Origin: CASICS01 sp045564455
Lineage (GTDB): Bacteria; Pseudomonadota; Gammaproteobacteria; Magnimaribacterales; AG-339-G14
NCBI GenBank assembly: GCA_045564455.1
Contig: JBJLHG010000002.1
Span: 496,001 to 560,000, forward strand
Direction of reading: 5' to 3'
DNA length: 64,000 nucleotides
Below the pieces are notes generated by a model. That model saw only the letters and a list, made by a program, of their open reading frames with translations, made no database searches and was not told the DNA's origin. Positions 62,947 to 64,000 of this stretch are shown piece by piece. How positions within the stretch are numbered: position 1 is the stretch's first letter; every line of letters starts with the position of its first letter. A program made the position numbers and the translations under genes.

Positions 62947-63819
62947 ATGTTCTCAGGTGTGCTGGTAGTAGATAAACCATATAATGTTTCTTCTGGGGAA
63001 CATATACGTAAATTAAAAAAGATTATTGGCAAACAAAAAATTGGGCATGCAGGAACTCTAGATCCATTAGCCACAGGAATACTTATAGTTTGTTTAGGTC
63101 AAATGACTAGATATACAGATTATTTAGCATCAGCTTCTAAGTCTTATGAGGCAGAGATTTTATTTGGAAATCAAACTACTACAGGTGATATAGAAGGAGA
63201 TATTATTCAGTCAAGTCCATTTATTCCTGAAAAAGAAAAAATATATGAAGTTTTAGATGATTTTATTGGAGAGATAGACCAAATACCTCCAAGATATTCA
63301 TCAATAAAACACAAAGGAAAGTCGCTCTATAAATATGCAAGAAAAGGCATTGAAATAGAAATCCCATCTAGAAAAGTTATTATCAATTCAATTGAATTTA
63401 TTTCTTTTGAAGAAAGAATTTTAAAGTTAAATATTAACTGTGGAAAAGGTACATACATTAGAGTCTTAGCAGAAGATATTTCAAAAAAATTAGGAACAGT
63501 AGGGACTCTAGCTAATTTAAGAAGAGTTGAATCAGCAAATTTTAAAATTGATAATGCAATAGATTTAGATCTGATTAATAGCAAAAATTTAAATAAAAAA
63601 ATTATTCCTCCAGGGGATGCCCTTAATTGCTTAGATGAGATACAATGCGCACCAGAAATTATAAATAGAGTAACAAAAGGTCAAAAAGTTGAAATGAAAT
63701 TGACCAGTAAAAATAAATTTCTAAGATTGTTTGATAATAAGAAAAATTTCTTAGGAATTGTTGAAAACTGTGAAGGCTTTATTAAGCCTAAAAGATTATT
63801 AACTATTGATTATAACTAG
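62947..63819 (+). CDS. truB: tRNA pseudouridine-55 synthase TruB
   Basis: 290 residues. The start GVLVVDKPYNVSSGEHIRKLK and the catalytic motif KIGHAGTLDPLATG with Asp39 are diagnostic. QIPPRYSSIKHKGKSLYKYARKG and CGKGTYIRVLAEDI follow, and a small C-terminal PUA-like domain ends the protein. It forms pseudouridine 55 in the T loop of tRNAs. It is 15 nt before rpsO. Confidence 0.97.
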   Translation: MFSGVLVVDKPYNVSSGEHIRKLKKIIGKQKIGHAGTLDPLATGILIVCLGQMTRYTDYLASASKSYEAEILFGNQTTTGDIEGDIIQSSPFIPEKEKIYEVLDDFIGEIDQIPPRYSSIKHKGKSLYKYARKGIEIEIPSRKVIINSIEFISFEERILKLNINCGKGTYIRVLAEDISKKLGTVGTLANLRRVESANFKIDNAIDLDLINSKNLNKKIIPPGDALNCLDEIQCAPEIINRVTKGQKVEMKLTSKNKFLRLFDNKKNFLGIVENCEGFIKPKRLLTIDYN

Positions 63820-63834
63820 AAACGGAGGAAGTTC

Positions 63835-64000
63835 TTGAGTTTAGGAACTGATAAAAAAAGAGAAGTGATTAGCAAGCATGCTAGATCAGACATTGATACG
63901 GGCTCTCCAGAAGTGCAAATCGCTGTACTTACTGCAAATATTTTAACTTTACAAAGTCATTTTGAAGAGCATAAAAAAGATCATCACTCTCGACAAGGTC
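63835..64000 (+). CDS. rpsO: 30S ribosomal protein S15, N-terminal part (cut by window end)
   Basis: 55 codons are visible from a TTG start preceded by a strong GGAGGA. The readable protein, MSLGTDKKREVISKHARSDIDTGSPEVQ and later HFEEHKKDHHSRQG, is clear S15. S15 is a primary 16S rRNA binder. truB-rpsO-pnp is the usual order, so pnp probably follows outside. In E. coli S15 represses its own mRNA through a pseudoknot upstream; only 15 nt separate truB and rpsO here, and I see no such structure. Confidence 0.95.
   Translation, partial: MSLGTDKKREVISKHARSDIDTGSPEVQIAVLTANILTLQSHFEEHKKDHHSRQG

Overview
The window is a dense, AT-rich (roughly 30-35% GC by eye) stretch of a gammaproteobacterial chromosome. 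Evidence for the class: a fabA/fabB pair for anaerobic unsaturated fatty acid synthesis, a Pseudomonas-type Fur (MVCVKTG instead of the enterobacterial CxxC), pepA-holC-valS next to divergent lptFG, the rpsB-to-tilS envelope/lipid A cluster, and secG-tRNA-Leu(GAG)-tRNA-fMet-rimP-nusA-infB-rbfA-truB-rpsO. Very short spacers, overlapping genes, many TTG/GTG starts and several trimmed housekeeping proteins suggest a streamlined marine lineage such as SAR86; that placement is inference, not shown by the sequence. I see no insertion sequence, prophage, CRISPR array or rRNA.

Layout. 1-3675: fabB (cut by the window edge) and fabA on the minus strand, divergent from rplU-rpmA-obgE-proB, with rpsT meeting proB tail to tail. 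3739-7929: a TetR regulator with a triple operator-like array, tmRNA and its partner smpB, then a sodium:neurotransmitter-type symporter followed after 4 nt by a steroid 5-alpha-reductase-like membrane enzyme, and bamE. 7961-12758: fur-grpE-dnaK-dnaJ-dapB. 12759-31377: structured rpsB leader, then rpsB-tsf-frr-uppS-cdsA-dxr-rseP-bamA-skp-lpxD-fabZ-lpxA-lpxB-rnhB-dnaE-accA-tilS. 31369-35903: leuA, a small HolD-like gene, rimI, an aldo-keto reductase, an ElaA-like acetyltransferase and a membrane-anchored cold-shock-domain protein. 35912-43772: valS-holC-pepA divergent from lptF-lptG, then two small membrane proteins. 43939-47381: map-dapC-dapD-CPBP on the minus strand; dapD and CPBP are less AT-rich than their surroundings. 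47400-58041: carAB with a hairpin/terminator leader, greA, rlmE, ftsH, folP, glmM, tpiA, secG. 58053-64000: two tRNAs and the rimP-nusA-infB-rbfA-truB-rpsO operon, cut by the window end.

How it fits together: nearly everything is core machinery: ribosome and translation factors, ribosome rescue (ssrA/smpB), chaperones, envelope biogenesis (BamA/BamE/Skp/RseP/LptFG/Lpx), DAP-lysine biosynthesis (dapB, dapC, dapD), pyrimidine/arginine precursor (carAB) and replication (dnaE, holC, probable holD). No clearly new multigene system was found. The points most worth checking are the TetR operator array with an apparently leaderless start, the symporter/5-alpha-reductase pair, the carAB leader, the DnaJ that has lost one zinc-binding repeat, the large block lying between dapB and carA (usually neighbours in related bacteria), the absence of pyrH between tsf and frr, and the compositionally distinct dapD-CPBP pair.
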